Below, one piece after another: positions 24,318 through 31,902 of a stretch of 64,000 bases of DNA. Within the stretch, counting starts at the first letter, position 1, and each line of letters starts with the position of its first letter. The stretch comes from Streptomyces bambusae (GTDB lineage Bacteria; Actinomycetota; Actinomycetes; Streptomycetales; Streptomycetaceae), in the NCBI RefSeq assembly GCF_020532645.1, contig NZ_JAJAUZ010000001.1, positions 124,001 through 188,000 on the forward strand. The letters run 5' to 3'. The translations under genes were made by a program, and so were the position numbers. The notes under the pieces are model-generated. The model was given only the letters and a program-made list of their open reading frames with translations. It was not told where the DNA came from and made no database searches.

Positions 24318-25615
24318 GCACGCGCCCCGCCGACGCCACCGTTCCCGCCGACACCGACACCGACACCGACACCGCGCCCGTCGCCCGTACCGTCGCCGCC
24401 GCGCGGGCCGCGCTCGGGCGGGGCGTCGGCAAGGTCACCGGGCGGGCCCTGGGCCCGTACCAGAGTGCGGTCATACGCATCGGCTTCGCCGGCACCTGGC
24501 TGCTGTTCCTGCTGCGCGAGCTGCCGCACCGCCGTGAGCTGTACGGGCCCGACGGGCCGTGGAGCTTCGAGCTCGCCGAGCGGCTGATCGCGTCGAACAA
24601 CGCCTTCACGGTGCTGCTGTGGGGGCGCAGCGGGCTGTGGTTCGAGCTGGTCTACCTGATGGCCGTGGTCTCCGCGGCGCTGCTGGCGCTGGGCTGGCGG
24701 ACCCGGGCCACCTCCGTGTTCTTCATGATCGGCGTGCTGTCCCTGCAGAACCGGTCCGTCTTCATGGGCGACGGCGGGGACAACGTCATCCACCTCATGG
24801 CGCTGTACCTGGTGCTGACCCGGTGCGCGCAGGTCTGGTCGCTGGACGCCCGCCGGGCCGCCCGGGAGGCGGCCGAGGGGCGGCGGGGGCGCGACGTGGC
24901 CGGGCCGGTGCTGTGGGCCGTGCTCGGGGTCGTGCTGGTCGTGACCGCGCAGAAGGGGGCGACCAGCGGCACGCTGACGGTGCTGTTCGCGGCGCTGTGG
25001 GCAGGGCACGCGCTGTGGTGGTTCGCGGAGCGGACCGATCCGCGGGGCGAGGCCCGGGCACTGTTCGACGTGATCGGGAACGTCGTGCACAACGCGGCGA
25101 TGTTCGTGATCATGGCCGAGGTGTGCCTGATCTACGCGACGGCCGGCTGGTACAAGATCCAGGGGTCGCGCTGGCAGGACGGCACCGCCCTCTACTACCC
25201 GCTGAACCTCGACTACTTCGCGCCCTGGCCGGCCCTGTCCGACCTGCTCGGCGGCAGTGCGGTGCTGGTGCTGCTCCTGTCGTACGGGACGGTGGCGGTG
25301 CAGGTCGCGTTCCCGTTCACGCTGTTCAACCGGCGGGTGAAGAACGTGCTGCTCGCGGTGATGATGCTGGAGCACGCGGGGATCGCGGTGGTGCTCGGGC
25401 TGCCGTTCTTCTCGCTGGCGATGATCGCCGCCGACGCGGTGTTCCTGCCGACGGCGTTCCTGGTGTGGACGGGGGCGCGGGCGGGGTCGGCGTTCCGGAG
25501 GCTCCGCCCCCGGACCCCCGCGCCCCGGACTCCCCCGGCCCCTGCCGGGACGGGCCCCCTGGAGGGGCTGGAACCGCCCCCGGTGTCAGCCGCCCCAGCG
25601 CAGGGCCGGGGTTGA
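24314..25615 (+). CDS. HTTM domain-containing membrane protein
   Basis: A 433-residue polytopic protein of the HTTM (horizontally transferred transmembrane) family, distantly related to vitamin K-dependent gamma-carboxylase. Eight or more helices span about 52-385; conserved pieces are RIGFAGTWLLFLLRELPHR, SLQNRSVFMGDGGDN, and ATAGWYKIQGSRWQDGTALYY. A repeated TDTDTDTD stretch lies near the N-terminus. The final 40 residues (Arg/Pro/Ala-rich) are encoded by a GC-rich repeat of the intergenic type, so the original end may have been earlier. The gene overlaps the convergent dhaK by 30 bases. No enzymatic activity is established. Confidence 0.86.
   Translation: MSTRPADATVPADTDTDTDTAPVARTVAAARAALGRGVGKVTGRALGPYQSAVIRIGFAGTWLLFLLRELPHRRELYGPDGPWSFELAERLIASNNAFTVLLWGRSGLWFELVYLMAVVSAALLALGWRTRATSVFFMIGVLSLQNRSVFMGDGGDNVIHLMALYLVLTRCAQVWSLDARRAAREAAEGRRGRDVAGPVLWAVLGVVLVVTAQKGATSGTLTVLFAALWAGHALWWFAERTDPRGEARALFDVIGNVVHNAAMFVIMAEVCLIYATAGWYKIQGSRWQDGTALYYPLNLDYFAPWPALSDLLGGSAVLVLLLSYGTVAVQVAFPFTLFNRRVKNVLLAVMMLEHAGIAVVLGLPFFSLAMIAADAVFLPTAFLVWTGARAGSAFRRLRPRTPAPRTPPAPAGTGPLEGLEPPPVSAAPAQGRG
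25493..25540. repeat. GC-rich intergenic-type repeat inside the 3' end of the HTTM gene
   Basis: TTCCGGAGGCTCCGCCCCCG and the following CGCGCCCCGGAC resemble the elements at 15416 and 16931. Here the element is within the reading frame and encodes an RLRPRTPAPRTPP-like tail. Confidence 0.45.
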
Positions 25616-26584
25616 GACCGGGGCGTCCCACAGGCGGAGGAGTTCGGGGTCGGCGCGGCAGAGGGTGAAGGTGCAGCCGGCCATGTCGAGGCTGGTGACG
25701 TACGTGCCGACCAGGCTGCGGGCGATGCGGATGCCGTGGGACGACAGGACCCGCTCCGCTTCGGCGCGCATGATGTAGAGCTCGATCGGCGGGGTGCCGC
25801 CCAGGCCGTTGACCAGCAGGATCACCGGATCGTCGGAAGGGCCGGGCAGGTCGGCGAGGATCGTGTCGAGCATCAGGCGGGCGGTGTCGGCGGCGGGCAG
25901 CAGGGGGCTGCGGGCGCGGCCGGGTTCGCCGTGGATGCCGATGCCCAGTTCCATGTCCCCGTCGCCGAGTTCGAAGGTGGGGCTGCCCTTGGCGGGCGTC
26001 GTGCAGGAGGTGAGGGCGACGCCGTAGCTGCGGGAGCGCTCGTTGACCTTGCGGGCCACCGAGGCGACCGCGTCGAGCGGTGCGCCCTGCTCGGCGAGGG
26101 CGCCGGCGATCTTCTCGACGAACAGGGTGGCGCCGGTGCCGCGGCGGCCGGGGCCGCCCTCGGCGGGGGTGACGGCCACGTCGTCGTCGACGACGACCCG
26201 GGCCACCCGGACTCCGTCGTCCGCGCTGTCCTCCGCGGCCATCGTGAAGTTGAGGACGTCGCCGGTGTAGTTCTTCACGATGTGCAGCACCCCGGCGCCG
26301 GAGTCCACGGCCGCGGTGGCCCTGGCGACGGCGTCGGGCACCGGCGAGGTGAACACGGGCCCGCAGACGGCCGCGTCGAGCATGCCGGGGCCGACGAACC
26401 CGGCGTGCAACGGCTCGTGGCCGCTGCCGCCGCCGGAGAGCAGGGCGACCTTGCCGGGTACGGGGCCGGAGGCTCGGGTGACGATGCCCTCGGCGGGGGA
26501 CACGGCCAGCTCCGGATGGGCCGCCGCGAGGCCGCGCAGGGCGTCGGCGACCACGGTCTCAGGGGAGTTGACGAGTTTCTTCAC
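25586..26584 (-). CDS. dhaK: Dihydroxyacetone kinase subunit DhaK (orphan)
   Basis: A 332-residue DhaK subunit that binds dihydroxyacetone covalently and receives phosphate from DhaL. Substrate-binding motifs SGGGSGHEPLHAG (50-62) and the hemiaminal His218 (GIGIHGEPG) are intact, as is KNYTGDVLNF. The partner genes dhaL (ADP- or ATP-binding) and dhaM are absent on both sides, so the phosphoryl donor must come from elsewhere or the protein has another role. The GTG at 26584 is chosen because the family begins KKLVN. The upstream 169 bases hold a 14-bp direct repeat. Confidence 0.93.
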   Translation of the reverse strand: MKKLVNSPETVVADALRGLAAAHPELAVSPAEGIVTRASGPVPGKVALLSGGGSGHEPLHAGFVGPGMLDAAVCGPVFTSPVPDAVARATAAVDSGAGVLHIVKNYTGDVLNFTMAAEDSADDGVRVARVVVDDDVAVTPAEGGPGRRGTGATLFVEKIAGALAEQGAPLDAVASVARKVNERSRSYGVALTSCTTPAKGSPTFELGDGDMELGIGIHGEPGRARSPLLPAADTARLMLDTILADLPGPSDDPVILLVNGLGGTPPIELYIMRAEAERVLSSHGIRIARSLVGTYVTSLDMAGCTFTLCRADPELLRLWDAPVSTPALRWGG

Positions 26585-26596
26585 GATCCGCTCCGT

Positions 26597-26624
26597 CCCG
26601 TCCGCCCGGTCCCGTCCGCCCGGT
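26597..26624. repeat. 14-bp tandem repeat upstream of dhaK
   Basis: CCCGTCCGCCCGGT occurs twice in tandem (26597-26610 and 26611-26624) in the dhaK/trmH divergent region, followed by a partial third copy. It lies 13 bases upstream of the dhaK start, so it is in the leader or promoter. Confidence 0.5.
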
Positions 26625-26753
26625 CCCGTCGGGGGACCTGTCCGGGGGCGTGCCTGGTTCCACTGCAAGCCGAGGGTAGTGCGGAGGAGGCCGCGCGGCG
26701 GGCTGCCGTCGCCGTTGCCCGGGGGGTCGGCCGGCGGCTCGTAGGGTGGGGGG

Positions 26754-27566
26754 ATGAGCGAGCAGGGCGCAGCGCAGCGGCAGGGTGACGGGGAAGCGGT
26801 CGCACAGGCCGTGCTGGACTGGCGGCTGACCGCCGAGGAGGGCGCCGTCCTGCTGGACGGGTTCCACGCCCTCAAGCACGCGCTGCGGTTCGGTGCCGAG
26901 GTGCGGATCGGGATCTCCGACGACCGGGCCGGGCTGCTGCGGCTGGCCGACCAGCTGGCCTCGGACGTGGGCCCGGCCGTGTCGGAGGCGGTCCGGGAGG
27001 TGCCCACGCAGGTGCTCCACGAACTGCTGCTGAAGGTGCACCCGACCGGTGTGGCGGCGCTGGCCGCCCGCCGGGACCGGGCGGCGAACCTGGCCGCGCT
27101 GGCGCGGCTGCCGCGGCCGGCGCCGGTGGTGGTGCTCGACAACCCGCGGCACCTGGGGAACGTGGGTGCGGTGGTGCGGCTGGCCGCCGGCTTCGGGGCC
27201 ACCGGGGTGGTGACCACAGGCGACCTCGACCCGTGGCACCCGAACGTGGTCCGGGCGGGCGCCGGGCTGCACTACGCCACGGCCGTGGAGCGGGTGACGC
27301 TCGACGGGCTGCCGCCGGGGCCGCTGTTCGCGCTGGACCCCGAGGGCGAGAGCATCCGTGCGTACACCCTGCCCGACGACGCGGTGCTCGCCTTCGGCTC
27401 GGAACGGCACGGCATCTCGCCGGAGCTGCGCGAACGCGCCGACCACCTGGTGTCGCTGCCGATGCGCCCGCAGGTCTCCAGCTACAACCTGGCCACCAGC
27501 GTGGCCATGGCCCTCTTCCACTGGGGAGGCCCGGCAACGGCAGTCCTGCCGCCGGACCTCCCCTGA
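26754..27566 (+). CDS. TrmH-family (SpoU) RNA 2'-O-methyltransferase
   Basis: A 270-residue SPOUT-class methyltransferase that should methylate ribose 2'-hydroxyls in tRNA or rRNA using S-adenosylmethionine. The three SpoU motifs are present in order: NPRHLGNVGAVVRLA (about 129-143), AFGSERHGIS (about 213-222) and LPMRPQVSSYNLATSVAMAL (about 236-255). An N-terminal substrate-binding extension of about 115 residues precedes them. The particular nucleotide target cannot be read from the sequence. It stands between dhaK and paaN. Confidence 0.9.
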   Translation: MSEQGAAQRQGDGEAVAQAVLDWRLTAEEGAVLLDGFHALKHALRFGAEVRIGISDDRAGLLRLADQLASDVGPAVSEAVREVPTQVLHELLLKVHPTGVAALAARRDRAANLAALARLPRPAPVVVLDNPRHLGNVGAVVRLAAGFGATGVVTTGDLDPWHPNVVRAGAGLHYATAVERVTLDGLPPGPLFALDPEGESIRAYTLPDDAVLAFGSERHGISPELRERADHLVSLPMRPQVSSYNLATSVAMALFHWGGPATAVLPPDLP

Positions 27567-27601
27567 ACGAACCCGCCGCCGAGGCGGCCCTGGGGCCTGC
27601 C

Positions 27602-29284
27602 TTACGCCTGGCGGCGCACCTCGACCACGCGGAAGCGGTTGGCCACAAACGCCCCGTCGCACAGAGCGGCGTTGGCGGCCGGGTTGCCTCCGGAGCCGTG
27701 GAAGTCGGAGAAGGCTGCAGTCTGGTTCACGTACACGCCGCCCGTGAGGTTCAGCGAGAGCTGCGCGGACTCGTCCAGGCAGACCTGCTCGACGGCCCGC
27801 TCGGTGTCGGGCGAGGTGGTGTACGCGCCGACCGTCATCGCGCCCTTGTCGCGGACGGTGCGGCGGAGCAGGTCGAGGGCGTCGGCGGTGGAGTCCACGG
27901 CCACCGCGAAGGCGACCGGGCCGAAGCACTCGGACATGTAGGCGGCCGCGTCGTCCGGCTTGGCCGCGTCCAGCTTGACCAGGACCGGGGTGCGGACGAC
28001 CGCGTCCGGGAACTCCGGGTTGGCCACGGTGCGCGAGGCCAGGGCGACCTCGCCGAGCCCGGCGGCGGCCTCCAGGCGCTCCTTGACGCCGGGGTTGACC
28101 AGTGCGCCGAGCAGGGCGTTGGCGCGGGCGTCGTCGCCGAGCAGCTTCTCCACCGACGTGGCGAGGTCCGCGACGACCTCGTCGAAGGTCTTGTGGCCGC
28201 CGTCGGTGGCGATGCCGTCGCGGGGGATCAGCAGGTTCTGCGGGGTGGTGCACATCTGGCCGCTGTACAGGGACAGCGAGAAGGCGAGGTTGGAGAGCAT
28301 GCCGCGGTAGTCGTCGGTGGAGTCGACGACGACAGTGTTGACGCCGGCCTTCTCCGTGTAGACGAGGGCCTGGCGGGCGTTCTGCTCCAGCCAGTCGCCG
28401 AACTCGGTGGAGCCCGTGTAGTCGATGATCTTGATCTCGGGGCGCAGCGCCAGGGTCTTGGCGATGCCCTCGCCGGGCTGCTCGGCGGCGAGCGCGACCA
28501 GGTTCGGGTCGAAGCCGGCCTCGGCGAGCACCTCGCGGGCCACCTGCACGGTCAGGGCGAGCGGGAGCACGGCCCGCGGGTGCGCCTTGACGAGCACGGC
28601 GTTGCCGGTGGCGAGGGAGGCGAACAGGCCGGGGTAGCCGTTCCACGTCGGGAAGGTGTTGCAGCCGATGACGAGCGCGATGCCGCGCGGCACGGCGGTG
28701 AAGGTCTTGCCCAGGTTGAGCGGGTCCTTCTTGCCCTGCGGCTTGGACCAGTCGGCCTGGCCGGGTACCCGGGTCTGCTCCGCGTACGCGTACGCCACGG
28801 CCTCCAGGCCGCGGTCCTGGGCGTGCGGGCCGCCGGCCTGGAACGCCATCATGAACGCCTGGCCGCTGGTGTGCATGACGGCGTGCGCGAACTCGTGGGT
28901 GCGGGCGCCGATGCGGGCCAGGATCTCGATGCTGACGAGGGCGCGGACCTCCGGTCCGGCGTCCCGCCAGGCGGCCATGCCGGCCTTCATCGCGGGCAGC
29001 AGGACGTCCGGGTCCACGTGCGGGTACTCGACGGCGAGGGCCGGGCCGAACGGGGAGACCTCGCCGCCCGCCCAGCCGTCGGTGCCGGGCTGGCCGAGGT
29101 CGAGGCGGGTGCCGCGGACCGCTTCGTGGGCCGCCAGGCCGTCGGCCGGGGCGGTCTCGCCGTAGGCCTTGGGGTGCTCGGGGTGCGGCGACCAGTACGC
29201 CCGGCTGCGGATGGCCTCCAGCGCCTGGTCGAGGGTGGGCCGGTGCTTCTCGGTGAGCAGGGGGACGGTGAGCTCGGCGGCCAT
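27602..29284 (-). CDS. paaN: Phenylacetic acid degradation protein PaaN (aldehyde dehydrogenase family)
   Basis: A 560-residue aldehyde dehydrogenase-superfamily protein of the PaaN group. Cys345 in SGQMCTTPQN is the nucleophile, and the NAD-binding region includes PRGIALVIGCNTFPTWNGYP and TGSTEFGDWL. PaaN is thought to oxidise the ring-opened semialdehyde intermediate of phenylacetate breakdown. It lacks the MaoC hydratase domain of enteric PaaZ, so ring opening needs a separate hydratase. The ATG at 29284 follows AGGAG by ten bases. It diverges from paaH across a PaaR-like operator. Confidence 0.92.
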   Translation of the reverse strand: MAAELTVPLLTEKHRPTLDQALEAIRSRAYWSPHPEHPKAYGETAPADGLAAHEAVRGTRLDLGQPGTDGWAGGEVSPFGPALAVEYPHVDPDVLLPAMKAGMAAWRDAGPEVRALVSIEILARIGARTHEFAHAVMHTSGQAFMMAFQAGGPHAQDRGLEAVAYAYAEQTRVPGQADWSKPQGKKDPLNLGKTFTAVPRGIALVIGCNTFPTWNGYPGLFASLATGNAVLVKAHPRAVLPLALTVQVAREVLAEAGFDPNLVALAAEQPGEGIAKTLALRPEIKIIDYTGSTEFGDWLEQNARQALVYTEKAGVNTVVVDSTDDYRGMLSNLAFSLSLYSGQMCTTPQNLLIPRDGIATDGGHKTFDEVVADLATSVEKLLGDDARANALLGALVNPGVKERLEAAAGLGEVALASRTVANPEFPDAVVRTPVLVKLDAAKPDDAAAYMSECFGPVAFAVAVDSTADALDLLRRTVRDKGAMTVGAYTTSPDTERAVEQVCLDESAQLSLNLTGGVYVNQTAAFSDFHGSGGNPAANAALCDGAFVANRFRVVEVRRQA

Positions 29285-29384
29285 CAGGGACCAACTCCTC
29301 GTTGAGCCGGGCAGGATCGGGGCGGGGTTTCCGTACGGGATCAGGCGACTGCGGCGTCGGCAGAGCAGACTGGAGTTAGAGTAA

Positions 29385-29400
29385 CCGAACGATCGGTCGG
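29385..29400. promoter_or_regulatory. Putative PaaR (TetR) operator, copy 2
   Basis: CCGAACGATCGGTCGG is the exact reverse complement of the element at 23414-23429. It sits between paaN (start 29284) and paaH (start 29454). Read toward paaN it is followed by GTTACTCTAACT, a plausible -10 region, so binding would block transcription of one or both genes. Confidence 0.72.
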
Positions 29401-29422
29401 GACAAGAGGGCCTGCCGCTCCT

Positions 29423-29431
29423 TGTGGACAA
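29423..29431 (-). other. DnaA-box-like sequence
   Basis: TGTGGACAA is the reverse complement of TTGTCCACA, the preferred Streptomyces DnaA box. It lies in the paaN/paaH promoter region. A single box may be chance. Confidence 0.35.
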
Positions 29432-29453
29432 CTGATGCGAGAGGATCGGGGCC

Positions 29454-30989
29454 ATGACAGGAATCGAGCGGTCCGGGACCGTCGCGGTCGTCGGAGCCGG
29501 AACCATGGGCCAGGGAATCGCCCAGGTGGCCCTCCTCGCAGGTCACAGCGTGCTGCTGTACGACGCCCGGGAGGGCGGCGCCGACCTGGGCGCGGCCGCG
29601 GTCGGCGACCGGGTCGCCCGGCTCGTCGCCAAGGGCCGGCTGGACGCGGCGGAGGCCGAGGCCGCGACGGCCCGCCTCACGGCCGTGCGGCAGCTCTCCG
29701 ACCTGGCCCCGGCCGCCCTGGTGATCGAGGCGATCGTCGAGGACGTCCGGATCAAGCAGGAGCTGTTCGCGGCCCTCGAAGGGGTGGTTTCGCCGGACTG
29801 CGTGCTGGCCACCAACACCTCCAGCCTGTCGGTCACCGAGCTGGGCGCCCTGCTCAAGCACCCCGGCCGGTTCGTCGGCCTGCACTTCTTCAACCCGGCC
29901 CCGCTGCTGCCGCTGGTCGAGGTGGTCAGCGGCGCGGCCACCGACCCCGAGGCCGCGCGGACCGCGTACGACACCGTCGCCAGCTGGGGCAAGACCCCGG
30001 TGCGCTGCGCCGACACCCCCGGCTTCATCGTCAACCGGATCGCCCGCCCCTTCTACGCCGAGGCCTTCGCGGTGTACGAGGAGCAGGGCGCCGACCCGGC
30101 CACCATCGACGCCGTGCTCCGCGAGAGCGGCGGTTTCAAGATGGGCCCGTTCGAGCTGACCGACCTGATCGGCCAGGACGTCAACGAGGCCGTCACCCGG
30201 TCCGTGTGGGAGTCCTTCTTCCACAGCCCCAAGTTCCTGCCCTCGCTCGCCCAGCGCCGCCTGGTGCAGTCCGGCCGGCTGGGCCGCAAGGCGGGCCGCG
30301 GCTGGTACCCGTACGGCGACGGCGCGCAGGTCCCCGAGCCGCACACGGCCGGCCCGGAGGAGGCCCCCGCCGAGGTCACCGTCGTCGGCGACCTCGGACC
30401 GGCCGCGGACCTGGTGGAGCTGATGGAGGAGGCCGGGATCGCCGTCACGACGGCCCCCACCGGCGGCCCGTACATCCAGCTGCCCGGCGAGGGCCAGCTG
30501 GTGCCTGCCGACGGCAAGACCTCCGTCGAGTTCACCGACGTCGTCTACTTCGACCTCGCCCTCGACTACCGCGGCGCCACCCGCATCGCGCTGTCGGCCT
30601 CCGAGGACACCGACCCGCAGACCCTCGCCGAGGCCGTCGGACTGTTCCAGAAGCTCGGCAAGAAGGTCAGCATCATCGGCGACGTCCCCGGCATGATCGT
30701 CGCCCGTACGGTGGCCATGCTGATCGACCTGGCCGCCGACGCCGTCGCCAAGGGCACCGCCACCTTCGAGGACATCGACACCGCCATGCGGCTGGGCGTC
30801 AACTACCCCCTCGGCCCCGGCGCCTGGCACGACCGCCTCGGCCAGGACTGGGCGTACGACCTGCTGCACCACCTCGACGAGCGCTGCCCCGGCGGCCGGT
30901 ACGCGCCCTCGCTGGCGCTGTTCCGGCTCGGGTACGCGGCCGGCGCCGACGAGACGGAGACCACCGACGACGGGGAGAGCGGCGCGTGA
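29454..30989 (+). CDS. paaH: 3-hydroxyacyl-CoA dehydrogenase PaaH
   Basis: A 511-residue NAD-dependent enzyme that oxidises 3-hydroxyadipyl-CoA in the lower phenylacetate pathway. The Rossmann motif GAGTMG is at 14-19, with TNTSSLSVTEL and the catalytic HFFNPAPLLPLVEVV (His in LHFFNP) following. Two C-terminal helical 3HCDH domains are present (about 190-285 and 405-500), the double-domain form typical of PaaH. The stop overlaps the GTG of the TetR gene (GTGA), so the repressor is made in step with the enzyme. Confidence 0.94.
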   Translation: MTGIERSGTVAVVGAGTMGQGIAQVALLAGHSVLLYDAREGGADLGAAAVGDRVARLVAKGRLDAAEAEAATARLTAVRQLSDLAPAALVIEAIVEDVRIKQELFAALEGVVSPDCVLATNTSSLSVTELGALLKHPGRFVGLHFFNPAPLLPLVEVVSGAATDPEAARTAYDTVASWGKTPVRCADTPGFIVNRIARPFYAEAFAVYEEQGADPATIDAVLRESGGFKMGPFELTDLIGQDVNEAVTRSVWESFFHSPKFLPSLAQRRLVQSGRLGRKAGRGWYPYGDGAQVPEPHTAGPEEAPAEVTVVGDLGPAADLVELMEEAGIAVTTAPTGGPYIQLPGEGQLVPADGKTSVEFTDVVYFDLALDYRGATRIALSASEDTDPQTLAEAVGLFQKLGKKVSIIGDVPGMIVARTVAMLIDLAADAVAKGTATFEDIDTAMRLGVNYPLGPGAWHDRLGQDWAYDLLHHLDERCPGGRYAPSLALFRLGYAAGADETETTDDGESGA

Positions 30990-31579
30990 CGACGGCCAGG
31001 CGGGACACCTACACCCCGGAGACGCTGCTCACGGTGGCGGTGGAGGTGTTCAACGAGCGCGGCTACGACGGCACGTCGATGGAGCACCTGTCGAAGGCGG
31101 CCGGAATCTCCAAGTCCTCGATCTACCACCACGTGGCGGGCAAGGAGGAGCTGCTGCGCCGGGCCGTCAGCCGGGCGCTCGACGGGCTCTTCGGGATCCT
31201 CGACGAGGCGGGTGCGGTCCGCGGCCGGGCCATCGAGCGGGTCGAGTACGTCACCCGGCGCACGGTCGAGGTGCTGGTCGCGGAACTGCCGTACGTGACG
31301 CTGCTGCTGCGGGTGCGCGGCAACACGCGCACCGAGCGCTGGGCGCTGGAGCGCCGCCGCGAGTTCGACCACCGGGTCGCCGACCTGCTGGGGGCCGCCC
31401 AGGCCGAGGGCGACCTGCGGGCCGACGCGGACATCCGGCTGGCCACCCGGCTGCTCTTCGGGATGGTGAACTCGCTGGTCGAGTGGTACCGGCCGCACCC
31501 CGGCTCGGGCCAGGACGCCGAGCAGGTCGCGGAGGCCGTCGTCGCTCTCGCGTTCGACGGCCTCCGGACCGCTCCCTGA
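30986..31579 (+). CDS. paaR: TetR-family regulator, probable PaaR
   Basis: A 197-residue repressor. The N-terminal TetR domain (about 9-58) has TLLTVAVEVFNERGYDGTSM and the recognition helix region ISKSSIYHHVAGKEELL. The C-terminal ligand domain is of TetR_C type. Overlap with paaH makes it the obvious regulator of the phenylacetate genes; family members respond to phenylacetyl-CoA. Candidate operators are at 23414, 29385 and, with two differences, 34565. A 16-bp hairpin starts right after its stop. Confidence 0.9.
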   Translation: MTTARRDTYTPETLLTVAVEVFNERGYDGTSMEHLSKAAGISKSSIYHHVAGKEELLRRAVSRALDGLFGILDEAGAVRGRAIERVEYVTRRTVEVLVAELPYVTLLLRVRGNTRTERWALERRREFDHRVADLLGAAQAEGDLRADADIRLATRLLFGMVNSLVEWYRPHPGSGQDAEQVAEAVVALAFDGLRTAP

Positions 31580-31643
31580 GGGTGTGCCGTCACCGGGCCG
31601 ACAGGCCTACGGGGTGCCCGACGGCACCGGTGACGGCACACCC
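31580..31643. terminator. Hairpin terminator after paaR
   Basis: GGGTGTGCCGTCACCG (31580-31595) and its exact reverse complement (31628-31643) form a 16-bp stem with a 32-base loop. It begins at the base after the paaR stop. It could also end transcripts arriving from the minus-strand peptide ORF at 31736-31804. Confidence 0.75.
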
Positions 31644-31902
31644 GGGACCGCAGACCGCCCGACGGGGGTCCGGGCAGCCGGGGCCTCGTGGCGGGCGGCT
31701 CCCCTGAGGTCGCCCGACAGCCGGCCCTCCTGCGGTCAGGGCTGGGTGGAGGAGCAGTCGTGGCAGCCGTCGAACCGCGGGGTCCGCACACCGGTCTGCG
31801 CCACGGGCCCTCCTGGCTTGAAACAACTGTCCTGACATGTCCTTGACGTCGAGAAAGTAGCGAGTTCCACTGAGCCACCGGTACCCGCCCTTTCGGGGGG
31901 GT
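31644..31902. other. Intergenic region before the histidine kinase
   Basis: Together with the preceding hairpin this makes about 320 bases without a long gene. It contains the possible 22-codon ORF on the minus strand and a less GC-rich stretch (about 31817-31870) with the repeated TGTCC pattern (TGTCCTGACATGTCC at 31828-31842) that could be a regulatory site. Confidence 0.4.
31736..31804 (-). CDS. Possible 22-residue Cys-containing peptide
   Basis: A short frame starts with GTG at 31804, preceded by AGGAGG with a four-base spacer, one of the best ribosome sites in the window. It would encode 22 residues beginning MAQTGVRTPRFDG and ending with a CHDC motif, two Ser, Thr-Gln-Pro. It has no membrane segment. 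Downstream lies a strong hairpin (31628-31643), and the histidine kinase gene diverges from it. It could be a leader, a regulatory peptide or a chance frame. No modification enzyme is nearby. Confidence 0.35.
   Translation of the reverse strand: MAQTGVRTPRFDGCHDCSSTQP

Noticed and set aside
26559..29294. A 911-codon minus-strand frame spanning dhaK upstream to paaN
   Set aside because: It reads paaN out of frame with low-complexity sequence; the paaN frame has the aldehyde dehydrogenase motifs.
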